This document shows positions 1 to 12,400 of a stretch of 64,000 nucleotides of DNA, piece after piece. Position 1 is the stretch's first letter; every line of letters starts with the position of its first letter. The stretch comes from Piezodorus guildinii (taxonomy: Eukaryota > Arthropoda > Insecta > Hemiptera > Pentatomidae). Both the position numbers and the translations under genes were made by a program. The notes under the pieces are model-generated. The model made no database searches. It was given only the letters and a program-made list of their open reading frames with translations, and was not told where the DNA came from. The stretch is taken from contig CM041292.1 in the NCBI GenBank assembly GCA_023052935.1, positions 27,300,954-27,364,953 of the forward strand, written 5' to 3'.

Positions 1-60
1 TATTACTAATCTGTTTATGTTCTAAACCCAAAACCCTTCATAAGATGTAGAGGTACAGGT
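1..60 (+). repeat. 3' end of SINE family C
   Basis: The first 60 bases match the 3' end shared by the copies at 27581-27900, 31922-32150 and 46925-47240: 'aacccaa...acccttcat' followed by a 'tgtagaggtacagg' tail. The 5' part lies outside the window. It is a tRNA-derived SINE judging from the full copies. Confidence 0.7.
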
Positions 61-183
61 TTTAGATTGATTTTACTTGGCAAAAGATCAATAAAAGTTT
101 ATCTCTAATTTGAATAACAACTCATTTATTCTTAAAATAACGTTTTCTTATTATTATTATAGGTGTATTTACAATCAGATTTT

Positions 184-864
184 GCACTGTCCTCACTACA
201 TACGCCGATGACACATCTGTGTTATCTGTAAACAATGAACCAACTATTGCTTCCCAAACCCTTCAGTCTCACATTGTTTCCATTGAAGAATGGTGTCAAA
301 AGTGGAGGATCAAAATAAACCCCACTAAATTACCTTTACCCTGCGCCGCAAACCTATGTCTGCCTGTCCCACTATATCCTTTGGCAATATTCCCCTCACC
401 TCAGTTGAACAGATCCGATACCTTGGACTGCATCTTGACAGACGACTTACTTGGAATCCTCACCCTAGACTGAAAAGACAAGAAACAGCTCGTAGATATC
501 ATTTATTACAACATTTACCTGACAAACGTTCAAAACTTCTCACCTACTACAAAAAACTAATTTATATTACCAAACTTAGGCCTATTTGAACATATGGAAT
601 TGAACTATGGAGATCCACCAAGCCATCAAATTCCTCTCGCATCCAATCCTTGCAATCCAAAATCCTCCAAAACTTCTATTCCTGATCATCCTCCGAGGCG
701 GCTGAAAAGACGATGACCTCCTTGTCTAAAAAATCTTTGAAGTGCTACCACTGGGTAGATTCTTCTCACGCCTATCATGTCCATATCTCAATGTTCACAT
801 TTACTTGATGTATTTTTTGTGTTAATACAGTTGTAAATATCTCTATAATAAATAAATAAAAAAA
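184..864 (+). mobile_element. 5'-truncated jockey-type LINE, frameshifted
   Basis: This is the 3' end of a non-LTR retrotransposon. It encodes the reverse transcriptase YADD catalytic motif ('YADDTSVL') and the downstream thumb region ('IRYLGLHLDRRLTWNPH'), then a degenerate 'PPRRLKRR' C-terminus. A frame change lies near position 355, so the ORF is dead. The 3' end is an AATAAATAAATAAA-like A-rich tail. A perfect 13-bp target-site duplication, acaatcagatttt, flanks it at 171-183 and 865-877, so both insertion ends are exact. Another copy of the same family lies at 32488-32820. Confidence 0.9.
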
Positions 865-959
865 ACAATCAGATTTTACCTGCTTACTGACTACAATACT
901 AAATAACGAGAAGCTATTTATATACATAAGTAGCTGGAATGTTGTTCTGTTTTGTTTAG

Positions 960-1058
960 GATGTAGAAGACGATGAACCAGTTTCTTACCCTCCTTACCT
1001 TCCTATTCCGAGCAACTCAATTCCTACTTCTCCTTCCTCATACAGGTACATCCTTCAG
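960..1058 (+). CDS. Candidate 33-codon cassette exon of the dynein heavy chain
   Basis: This 99-nt segment is bounded by a good acceptor (pyrimidine-rich 'ttgtttag') and a good donor (CAG|GTAATA). Only one frame is open, and that frame is phase 0 at both ends, so it can join exon 2341-2542 in frame. It reads as an acidic then proline/serine-rich peptide (starts DVEDDEPVSYPP, ends SSYRYILQ). GC is 44/99, clearly richer than the flanking intron. I know of no such insert in coiled coil 1 of dynein, so it could be an optional exon, part of an unrelated gene, or chance. Confidence 0.4.
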
Positions 1059-1280
1059 GTAATATTTCCTAAGGGGTACTTAAAGTGGTGTCAGATCCTG
1101 TTTAAATATTTGCATAAGAAGAAGGATCTTATAAAAATGTATGTTAATTAACTTAGTTCTTTATTTGCCTTCAAAACTGTTTTAATAACGAAAATTAGAA
1201 CAATAATGTATATTTGCATAGATAATATAAGTTTTTACCTAATAATAGGAAATGTTTTAAACCTGATAAAGGAAAGAGCA

Positions 1281-1462
1281 GGGGAGTTTCTGATTGTGTT
1301 GCTAACAGACTAGTCTACCATGCCAAAGGTTATGTGTTTGAATCCCAGTCCGGGGTGGCCTTTAGAATCATATTATTAAATGAGGATTCACTTAGAGCCT
1401 CTTCCTGGGCATGTGAGACATGTAAACCAACTGGTGGCTACTCACAAAAAAAAAAAAAAAAA
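1281..1462 (+). repeat. SINE family A copy, 5' part diverged
   Basis: A degenerate tRNA-like head has a B-box-like 'gtgtttgaatcccag'. It is followed by the family A body ('aatgaggattcact', 'catgtgaga', 'ggtggc.actcacaaa') and a run of A. It matches the fuller copy at 23470-23758 but lacks that copy's distal 3' part. It lies in the intron before exon 2341-2542; the rest of 1059-2340 shows nothing recognisable. Confidence 0.65.
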
Positions 1463-2340
1463 TTTATTTATGGCCATACCCTATAACATAAAAAGATTAG
1501 TGGTGTGAAATTCTTAATCAAGAAGCAAAGAGCCTACTCGGCCTGTTGCTCTTCGATTATTGTAATGAGCATTTAATAGCTCTGTCTGCACACCTCATGG
1601 TTTAGATTTAATGGGAATGACATATTCCTTCTCATATAATTTCAAAGATATTAAATTAAAAACTCCAGACTAAAAATTATATCCGTTTCTCTAAAACTGG
1701 TTCATAATAGCATGACATGTAGAGGCATAAGTTTAAAAGAAGTAATCTCATCAATTTGTAATGATCAAGATAAAAAATTATCATGATTTTGTTCTGAAAT
1801 AAATCAGTGCATAACTAAAGCAATGAATTTATATTACCTACTTTAAAAAGTTAAGTAAAATAGACTACTAAATGTTTTCCCTTAGTTCAATAGTTTACTG
1901 AGAGTTGGGCAGATGTAAGAAAGTTTAAATGCTTAAAGAAAGCCGTTCGAATGGAACAGTTTCGACCAAATGAGAAACTGATGAATTAGTGAAAAAAAAC
2001 GGGCCGGAACGTTTTAGGCTTATTAGGAAGAAGGTGTAGGTAAGCCATGTTCAAAAAAATGATGGTCATTAATTTACCATACACTTTGTGAAACTAGAGT
2101 GATCTCATAAGATATCTGATAAGAAAGTGAGGCAATGTAACTGGCAATACATAAGAAAGTCTTCAAGCAATGATTATTGGTAGCCATGACATTAAAAAGA
2201 CAAGGGAAGGATGAAGAATATATGTTTAATGAAATTTCTACTATTGTATCTGCTTGTATCTTAATGCTAATATTCAATTTAGATTGTTTTGGGATAGGAA
2301 ACTACTGATTTAAGCATATAATTATTAATGCCTATTTTAG

Positions 2341-2542
2341 GAACTTCAAGCAAAGAATGAAGCTGCTAATGCCAAGCTGAAACAGATGGTTAAGGACCAA
2401 CAAGAGGCAGAGAAGAAGAAGGTACAGTCTCAGGAAATCCAATCGCAAATTGAGAAACAGAAACTTCTGATAGCTCAGAAGAGGGAAGGTGTAATGGCAG
2501 ATCTCGCCCAAGTGGAACCAGCTGTTATTGATGCTCAGCAGG
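2341..2542 (+). CDS. Dhc64C: Dynein exon: stalk coiled coil 1
   Basis: Phase 0 to phase 1. It starts [16 protein letters not shown] and is a continuous Lys/Glu/Gln-rich heptad-like helix ending in EPAVIDAQQ, the outgoing strand of the dynein stalk. The last base (G) is completed by CT or CC of either alternative next exon to give Ala. Confidence 0.93.
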
Positions 2543-5500
2543 GTAAGCTAATTAATATCTTTAACATATCAGTTTTGTTTTAACAGAGACATATTTATTA
2601 ATGAGTAAGTTTATCCTTAATCGGTGTGTCCAGTGTTTTCCTCTCGATGAGTGTATTGTTATTCCATTTCTTTAACATCAGTATTTTCCATTCCTCTCCA
2701 CATCTCCTTCGGCGATTTTGTTCCTGCAGATTGAATCCAGATCTTCTCTCCTACAGCACCGATAGGTCTTCACACAGTATGTGCCATTCCACTTCTTAAT
2801 TTCCGGTCTCATTGTTCTTGAATATGTCTTTAGTTTGTATATTATTAGTTCCCCTTGGATTTAGAAGTGATGTGAAGTATTCAAAGTGATAAATGAAGGA
2901 GTAGGATTTCAAATTTGTCTTGGTTTTCCATATTTGTTACCCTATCGTACAACTGATAAAGTATTGGTATTTAATGTTAAACACATTATCTTTGCCAATC
3001 AATTTGATACAACTTGATTTCCAATTTTTTAGGAAATTGATATTTTGACATATTTGTTTTATCGAAATCCACTATTCGATTTAATTTAAAGAACATTTAA
3101 GTCCTTTTAAAATGTGATTCAGGAATGCAATTATTTTTGAAAATGTACTAATTAAACATTTAAGTTAGTTCCAAATCAAATTAAAACATTCTCTTCCATT
3201 ACAGTAAAATAATGTTATTAATATACTAAAAAAAAAAAAAAAAAGAGAGATTTTTGAACTTCCTGCAAAATTGACTGGAATGGGTAGAGAACAATACTTT
3301 TTGGAAATCAATCCCCCAATTGTTCCCTGTGGTTTTTAGTGTTGTTACTAGAGGTGGGCATAATCCAATGATCGAATGATTCATATGTATTCTGAAAGAC
3401 AATTTGGCCCCCTCTACCATTGCTGAGCTTAGATGCAAATATGCATATAATTTATGTAATGAGCAAAAAAAAAAGAAAAAAAAGTCATTCGAGATTATGC
3501 CAACCCTTAATATTTTTGTGTTTCTGAATATATATCATTAAAAAATTTAGTTTGAATGATCATTCGTTTCTCCAAACCGATTATTCATGATCATCGTTTC
3601 TACAAACCGATTAATTCGAATGATTGAAATAATCGAATGATCTGATAATCGTTATTCGATTATGCCCACCCCTAGTTGTTGCCTCTTATCTACTCCTTAT
3701 TTTCACCTTTTCAATTATATTCATGCTGGAAATTTCTTAGTTATATTGTTCACAATATTAGTCAACCTTCTTTATATTATATTACTCAAAAATTTTAATA
3801 TTATTGTTTAAACTATTGAGTTACACAATATTTGAGATGCTCTTTTAAGGGGATAGGTTTAAAGTTTTTATTCTTATTGTATTGCAAGATTTCATTCATG
3901 GTTATTAGATGCGAAATATGATTAGCATCACAAAATGTGTCACAAAACCCTAACTCCCTGATACTTAATTTTTTATTTGAAAGTTATTTTTAAAAAAAAC
4001 ATGTTTTAACTTTAAATTTAATTGTTTTGTTGTTATCACAATTTTATCAATTATTTCATTGTATAAATGTAATCTAAGATCTATGTTTCTTAAAATTTTA
4101 TTGAATTTTTAACATTTTATATCACAACTTTAAAAAGAATGTTGAGAAACAGAGATCTTAAATTACTATTATAGGAAAAAATAATTCAACTTGAAACAAG
4201 ATGTCCTGAAGATGCTTTAGACCCTCTAATGTTGACAATATATTCCATCATAATTTGACACCAATTACAACTGAGAAGAATATTGTTTTACTTCTCAATT
4301 TTATTGAATATTATTGCAGTTTCTTCTTAATAAGGGTAAACACACCCTCCAATTCTTAAACAAGAATTGGACGAGGTTATTTTTCATTTTTGTATTAGTC
4401 TTATTGTGGTTTATGGAGTTTTAAGGCTTTCGATCTGCCTTTATCTATTAACCCTTACCTTATAACTTTGTGTCTGTTGTTCTGTTATTTTAAATTTGTA
4501 ATGATGTTTATCTAATTTTGTTCTGGAGGCTATTACATTTATGTTTTACAAATGTTTTGATAATCTACAACTAAATTTAAATTTTCTTCCTCTAAAAGAT
4601 CCATATTTTTTATATCCCCTCATTCATTTGTCTAATCCTCTTTGATTTAAAGATTACTACGATTACAAAAAAGGAGAGAAATAGCCCCTTATTTACTTAC
4701 TTATGGTAAACTATATTTAGTTTTATTGCAATCCATTTGTTCCCTTGTCTTAATACTTTTTTTTTTTTTAATTTATCTAAAATATTACCGTTTAAAATTG
4801 GTGTCAGAATATTAATTTATTTTAATTGTAAAAAGAGAGGTTAATTAATGACATAGTATTTATTATTGTTCCATTGGTTGGAATATCACATTATGTGTTG
4901 ATGATGATGGCCTAGCTGTGAAGTCGATAAAGAAGCAGCACCTGGTAGAAGTGCGCTCAATGGCAAACCCCCCTGCGATAGTGAAAGTGACCCTGGAGTC
5001 TATCTGCTTGCTGCTCGGAGAGGGGACCACCGATTGGAAGGCGATTCGATCGGTCATCATGAGGGAGAACTTCATCGGAACTATAGTCAACTTCAACACT
5101 GACGATCTGACGTTCGTCCTAATAATTGTCTAAATATCAATTATTTTTATTTTTCATTTATTAAATTGATGTTCGCATGTGAAAAGTATTGGTATCTTGG
5201 TTAATCATGCAGCTTTTTGATTGGATCATCTCTGTTATTGTTGCAATCACGTTGTGTTTCGATGTTCCCTTTTGATATGCTTCTGTTTATTTTCCTCCCT
5301 TTTTTATTTTTTTTTTATTTAAATATTATTTATCTAAATGTCTTTTTCCTTATATTAGTTATTCTAAGGAAGATACTGATACACTATCCAAGATATATTA
5401 TTAGGGATAATAATTCAATATTAAGGAATTGCATTATGGCTGTTTAAGAAACAAAATATCTGAGTTTTTTTTGTTTAACTAAACATTCTTCCTCTTTCTT

Positions 5501-8500
5501 AACACTACTAGGCCTACTTGCAAACATTCCCTGTATTATTAATTGTTTGTACTATATAACTAAGTTCAATATATTAATTTTCTCACAATAAATGCCCTGT
5601 GTGTGCATATAATGTATTTTTTTTTTTTTTTATACTAATATCAGTTTTAGAAAATTTAATTACTTTTAAATACAAATTATTGTTTTATTCGTCTTGTGTT
5701 ACCGTATTAGTTATTTGTGAAATATATACTTTATTTTCCTGAAATTATGATTCTTTGATTCTTATAAAGAAGTTACTGTATATTCTGAAATGATACTGTT
5801 CTTAATGGGTATCATATTTACCATGAACCTCTTGTTTTTCTGAATTATTTCTAAATTCATATTAAGTATGCAATAGTTTGTTTTTGTTTATTCGTTTAAC
5901 GTCATTTTTATGCTACTATGGCTAATCGGACGATGCTACGGTGGGAGTCCTAAATTTTGCCTATCCACATTTTATTAGGATAGGGATCTTTAGTGAGTAC
6001 CTGACATCGCACAGGCTCGGGACCACCTTTTAACGTCCCCTCTGAAGGACGGTATAACTAAGGATTTTTTACTCCATTAAAAAATCCTAGAGCCACCTGC
6101 GGGTTTGAACCGGGACCTTGGGCATAGAAAGCTGTTATGCTAGCTACTATGCTACGGGTAACCCCAGTATGCAATAGTTGACTACTAATCAGTCAACATT
6201 CTTCCAATTCAAGTCCCTTTAGGTAGTTATATACAGTAGTTATATACAAACCAAGTAAAAAAAACCAAGAGACAACATGACTCCAAGACTTCTAAGCAGT
6301 TACTATACTCTATCTCTTCTTTGAACATCCGTACCAAGTGCATTATTTTGGTTGTAGGAAACATATTTTTCTATTAATGGCATTAGTCCAAATTAAATAT
6401 TTAAAGTGGACTGAAAATTGAAATGGGGCTCTTTAACAACACCAGAAGCTTAAAATAATATCATAGCCACTCTACAGTCTCTTTGTTGATATTCAGTATT
6501 TGTAAAGTCAAAATGTGGGAGATCATCTTACTAAATGATTATTTTCTCTTCAAGTCCTACTATTGAACAAATTATTCTCGTATGACGGCATTCTTAAAAT
6601 TGAAGTCTTAATTTAGGTGCTTGTGTTGATCAGTAGTATTGAGCAATATTTTATATTATAGTTTTTCGAAATCTAAGAGGTTAAAATTAGATACTTATTA
6701 TTATTTAAATCAATATTTATCTCATCTTGTTAGGAAAATGATTATAAATCCTTGAAGCAGGATCACTGATTTATTAAATTGTCTAATTTCAATATTACTT
6801 ATTAAATATAACAAGTAAATTATCTTGTTTTTTTTTTTTCCAGTTTCAAAGAATCATATTATTTTAGCTCTTAACTCTTCAACCTCTCACTAACTATTGA
6901 CACCTAAAAATGAGTGCGTAATTTTAATGTTTAATATTCTTTCTCAAAAATTATATTCATATTATACCGTTTACTGATTCACATTTTAATTTTTTATTCA
7001 GTCTTCTTCCTTAATGTCCAAAAAAGAATTATTCTGCATTTTTATTATGTGCATGTGAATGATATGTTTAATTATAGTATCACACTTTATCGCTTATTCC
7101 CCCTTTTTTTATGTTGTTTTTCTTTTTCCATTTTCTCCCATCCCCTTGATCCTCGAACACCCTACAGCCGTGAAAGAGATAAAGAAGCAGCAGCTGGTTG
7201 AGGTTAGGTCGATGGCCAACCCTCCGGCGGTAGTCAAGCTGGCATTGGAGTCCATCTGCCTCCTCCTCGGGGAGAGTGCCACTGACTGGAAGTCCATCAG
7301 GGCGGTCGTCATGAGGGATAACTTCATCAATTCTATCGTCAACAATTTCTCTACCGAGAATATATCGTATGTAATCTCATTCTATATACTACTTATAAGC
7401 ATTGCAAAATGGTTGCAGTTATTGTCAGTTTATTTTGCATTTTGATTTGTATTATTATATTTAAAAAGTTGTAAATAACAAAATTGAAACTATTGATTTT
7501 ATGCTGAGTTACTATACTAGGGGCCCGGATATGTGTTATACAATAGGAAGCCCTTTTCTTGTTTCAAAAATTGTTCATTAGAACTTTTTTTGTTTTAACG
7601 AATTGACAATTTTTAATACACTTATTAAAAGAGTAGGTCTCAAACATTAAATTATATGTATCTATTAAGTCATCTTCTTAGTGGTGATCCTGTTGTTACG
7701 CCTTAACCCACTGTGAAAACTAAGTGTTGATACTCCTTGTTGGCTGCTGGCTTCTTGATGGAGAGAGAGCAACCAGCCCAACTTCATGGTCTAGGTCGAT
7801 ATAATCCCTAGCCAAGAACCAACTTGTCACGTCTTGAAGTGCAACTGCTGCAACAAAGGGAGGGGGGCACGCAATAAAGTGTGACCTTAGTCACTAAAGT
7901 ATTATTATGAATGCGAGGAGGATCTAAGTCTGACTACAGGTTTAAATGTTCTAGAAGACATGATTAAAAATAGTTGGCTGAATTTTGCTTTATGTTAATT
8001 GGTCTTCTGCTGACCCAGCAGACATATTTAGCTGTCCTTGTGCTGCTCAACAATCCTATTCGACTGTTTTCTATTCTCTGCTATGTTAATATGAATCCCA
8101 AGTTTTCAGATATCTCCAATCACACATTGTGTTTTTGATCTACCCCTTGGACACAAGCCCTTTCTGTCTAGATAATACTTGCAATCATTCTCTTAGCTAC
8201 CTTTGTATCATCCATTCTCTAGAAATGGTACTACCATTTCATCTGTTGCACCTTTACAAAAATGGATGCTTTTAGTTATTTATAGAGATAATAATTTCTT
8301 ATATGTTAATTCTCCACCTTGCTTCTTGTATTGGTTTGAAAATTCATCATAGAATTTGTCCTTTGAATCTATCTATTATATAAGTAGCAGAGTGTAGGCA
8401 CCTCACTTGCATAGCTTATAACAGGTCTTATGAGGGTTTTATGTAACCTTACCTTAGTGGCTTTACTGTGTCACTGAGTCTTTTTTTTTTAATCCCTTTC

Positions 8501-9414
8501 GAAAATCCTTGGACCATCTGCTGGGTTTTAATGAATTTTTCCTTTATAAAGGCCAAAGATGTTCCAATGATCACATCATCAGCATACCTTGGTGTTAATG
8601 GTTCCTCCTGAATCTAAATCAGTTCAGTTCTACTGTTTTAAAAGAAGATATCAAATAAGAGAGAGGTGGTATTGTTCATATAACATTTTACAAAATCACT
8701 TTTATATCATTTCAAATGTTACCATTGCCTTGATGTTAGTACAAAGGTGGAAGAGTGCCCAGTCTGGTGAATGGTATGAGTTTGATTCTCCACTAAGGTT
8801 AAATTATATTTATTTTTCAGCTGTCATAAACATAAATACTTTGGTCAGTAGGAAGCAGTAACCTGAATATTCATGCGAGGTGCTAAAAAAAACAACTAAG
8901 CACCCCTTTTGCCTGCCTGGTTCCTTCGCCCTATTTCAATACCAGTATTGGTACAGGCCATTTATTACTTTTCCCTGTCTTTTTAAGTTAATATTTATGG
9001 ATATAGATTAAATTATTTTGAGAAAATATGTATTGCTTTTGGAGATAAATTATGTTTAGCTGTCTAATTAGAAAAATTATAAGAATTTCATTTGTATTTA
9101 TCCTTATATCCCATTCAACTAAAATTCATAAACATTGTTGGGTATGAGTATGCCACATTCATGATTTATGCTTATGCAATTTCTTTGTAGCATGTCCCTA
9201 TTGCTTATTATATATTTGACGCTTGATTGTTTTATTAATTTAGCACATTTTTTTGCATCATATTTTATCATTTGCTTTGCAAGTTCTAGTGATTATTTTT
9301 ATCATATTGACAGATATAATCAGTATTTTCATTTCTAACATTTACTTTTTATTTTCAGCCATTATTATTATAACTGCATTTAAATTAATCTTTGTATTTT
9401 TATGAAGGTTTTTA

Positions 9415-9468
<54 letters not shown>

Positions 9469-12400
9469 ACCCATTTTATTAAAGTATAATCATTTAAGAG
9501 AATTTATTTAATTTTAAGAAATCTTCAATAATATTTTTCAATTTACAGTTTTGTAACTTACATTATCTTTTATACTTAGGTACATTTAAGAGCAAGTATA
9601 TTAAAATATTATAATTTTAATGAGATATTGTAACCTCAGATACTGTGAGTGGAGCAGTATATTTATTTACTTTTTTTTTTTTATCATATATAATTCTTTA
9701 AGTCTGTGTTTATATGTGCATATTTTGTTTTATAAATAGGATTCTATTAAATTAACATAAATTCAACCATTATATGCTTAATATATTACTATTATTTTAA
9801 GATATTTGAGCATCAATAGGAACCATTATTATTCATAGGATTTATCGTAATCTTTTATGTTTACACAATTCTTAAAAAATAAATTAGCTACCCCTTTTGG
9901 TATGATGAATTAATACAAAGTATCTATTCTCATTAAAGTTTATTGGATATTTGTTTTTAACTTTGGAAATTTTTTTTGATTTTTCTTTAGAATATATTTA
10001 TCTTAGGTTATGTTATGTCACTGATGTTTGGGCAAACGGGTTTCATTCTTGGAATGTGAAGTTTACAGAACGATTTAGTAAGTTTGAAAAATCATTATGA
10101 ATCCTGTCTTAGTGTTTCTTTATTGTAAAATACAAACTTAATACAATATTATTTATTTAAAAACATAGAAATCTAGTTTTCATAAAAATTATGACTTGAG
10201 CCCTTTTGCTCAAACATCAATGATATGTTAGCATTTATTTCATTAATATGATTAAATATTTTATATCAATCAATTAAATATTATTTTTTGTTTTTAATCA
10301 AACAAACATACTCTTTTCCAGTATCTAAGTATTTTAACATTTTTGGAGTTCATTTATTAATTTTAATGTATGAAGTTATGTAATTCATATAATATTTTTC
10401 ATTTATTAACAGTATGGAATGGTGAAGCTTTGTTTCAGTACATTATTAATTTTTTTTTAAACTGATGTTATTATGTTTCAATAGTGATGAAGTTAGAGAG
10501 AAGATGCATACCCGTTACCTGAGTAACCCAGAATATACTTTCGAGAAGGTTAACAGAGCCAGTATGGCATGCGGGCCTATGGTGAAGTGGGCTGTGGCCC
10601 AGGTATGTATGAGTTGAAATTGAATTAATGTTTTAAGTTATTTTGTGTGTGTACTATAAGGGTAGTTCCCCGAATTACGGTTGGAGAATTTCTAGTAAAA
10701 GTGAATTATTCCATAGTTTATTATCAGCTCATGTTTCTTCAATACACATTTTAGATTTTTTTACAGTTTGAAAGAAAGATAAGAACAATAGAATTTCAAT
10801 ATAACATTTATTTATTTATTAACATTTGTCATGACAATATTTTTATTTCACATTTGCAAAAAACTATTTGCAATAAGTTAAATTGATCTCAACTGAAGAA
10901 AGCGTTTATTATCAGAAAATCGCCTCTAGGCTACTGCCTCAAATGTTGTTATGGTGGGTTGTATGGATTAAGTGGATTCATTTTGTAACTCAGTCTGCTG
11001 TGGAAGATTTTATAATACACATTGAGGAAGTGCAAGTCATTTGTCAGCTAGTATGGTTCATCCATGATTTTTGTAAAACTTTTGATTGGAATGCTGAATG
11101 TTTTTGACATAACTTCATAATTGTATCCCTTATGCCTATTAGGTTTTTTTTCTTTTTAAAGTTGTGGACATGTATCAAGTTTGAGGGTGAAGACAATGAA
11201 CACACTAATTTTTTCACCTTGTAGCCCAAAAAAATAAAAATGAAAAAAGATGGTTTTTCATTATAAAGGTTGGTCAAAAGTCAAAGCTCGATTTTAATGA
11301 GATGTTAGGAGTATTACAATCTCAAAGCATTAATATAGATTAATTTAAAATATAATGTGTATGGATTTCTTGTGGGATTATATCGTCAAATCTTAAATAT
11401 TAATATTTTTATATACAGGCAGTTCATGTATATATTTACTTTATATATAATTTTAATCCCAATAAAGACCTTTAATGTAGTTTGAAGCATAAATATAATA
11501 GATAACAAACATATTACCATATAGAAAAAAAGTTGCTAGTATAAGGGGTACTCACTACGTTTGCTATAGCATGCTATTTGTGCTATTGTGCTAAACCCAT
11601 CAATTTTATTCAGGAAATAACTGTAGAAACTCAACGGGTTTAGCAAAATAACAAAAATAACATGCTATAGCAAACGTAGTGAGTACCCCTGTAGTAACTA
11701 CTCCCAATACCGAATTATAATATGCAAGCCCCTTGAAAATCTGTTAATGCATATAAAATCAGTGAAATTTGGTACCTTCAATAATTTTTTTTTCTTACCA
11801 TCCTTGAAGGGCAGTATAGTATAGTTCAATTAGTAATTATTTAAATTGTAAAAACAAAGGGAAAATTAAGGCTTAAATCTATAAAAAAAAAGTACCCAAA
11901 ACTAGAAAAGCATTTAAAAATGTTGTTTGCACAAGTTACTATTTCCAACATACCTATCGCCCCTATAATTAGTATATCCTATTAATTTTAATTTATCCCT
12001 TAGTTTTGAAAATATGAATTATAGAGATTCTACTGTAAGAAGTTGTGAAATACTTCTTAACTTTTTTTTTTTTTTTTTAATTTTATTTATGATTCTTGTT
12101 ATTTAAGCATAGCCAATATGGTTCTGATTAAATATCTTCTTAATTTTTTTAGATAAGTTACGCAGACATGTTGAAGAAAGTAGAACCACTGAGGGAAGAA
12201 TTACGATCATTAGAAGAGCAGGCTGGCGAGAACGAACAGAAAGGAGAAGACACAAAAGCTCTCATCGCCCAATTAGAGAAGAGTATAGCTGCCTACAAGG
12301 AAGAGTACGCCCAGTTGATTCAGGAAGGGCTCGCGATCAAGCAAGATTTAGAAAATGTGCAAGCCAAGGTTAGGCATCTTTTTTAATTGGAAGTATTTAT

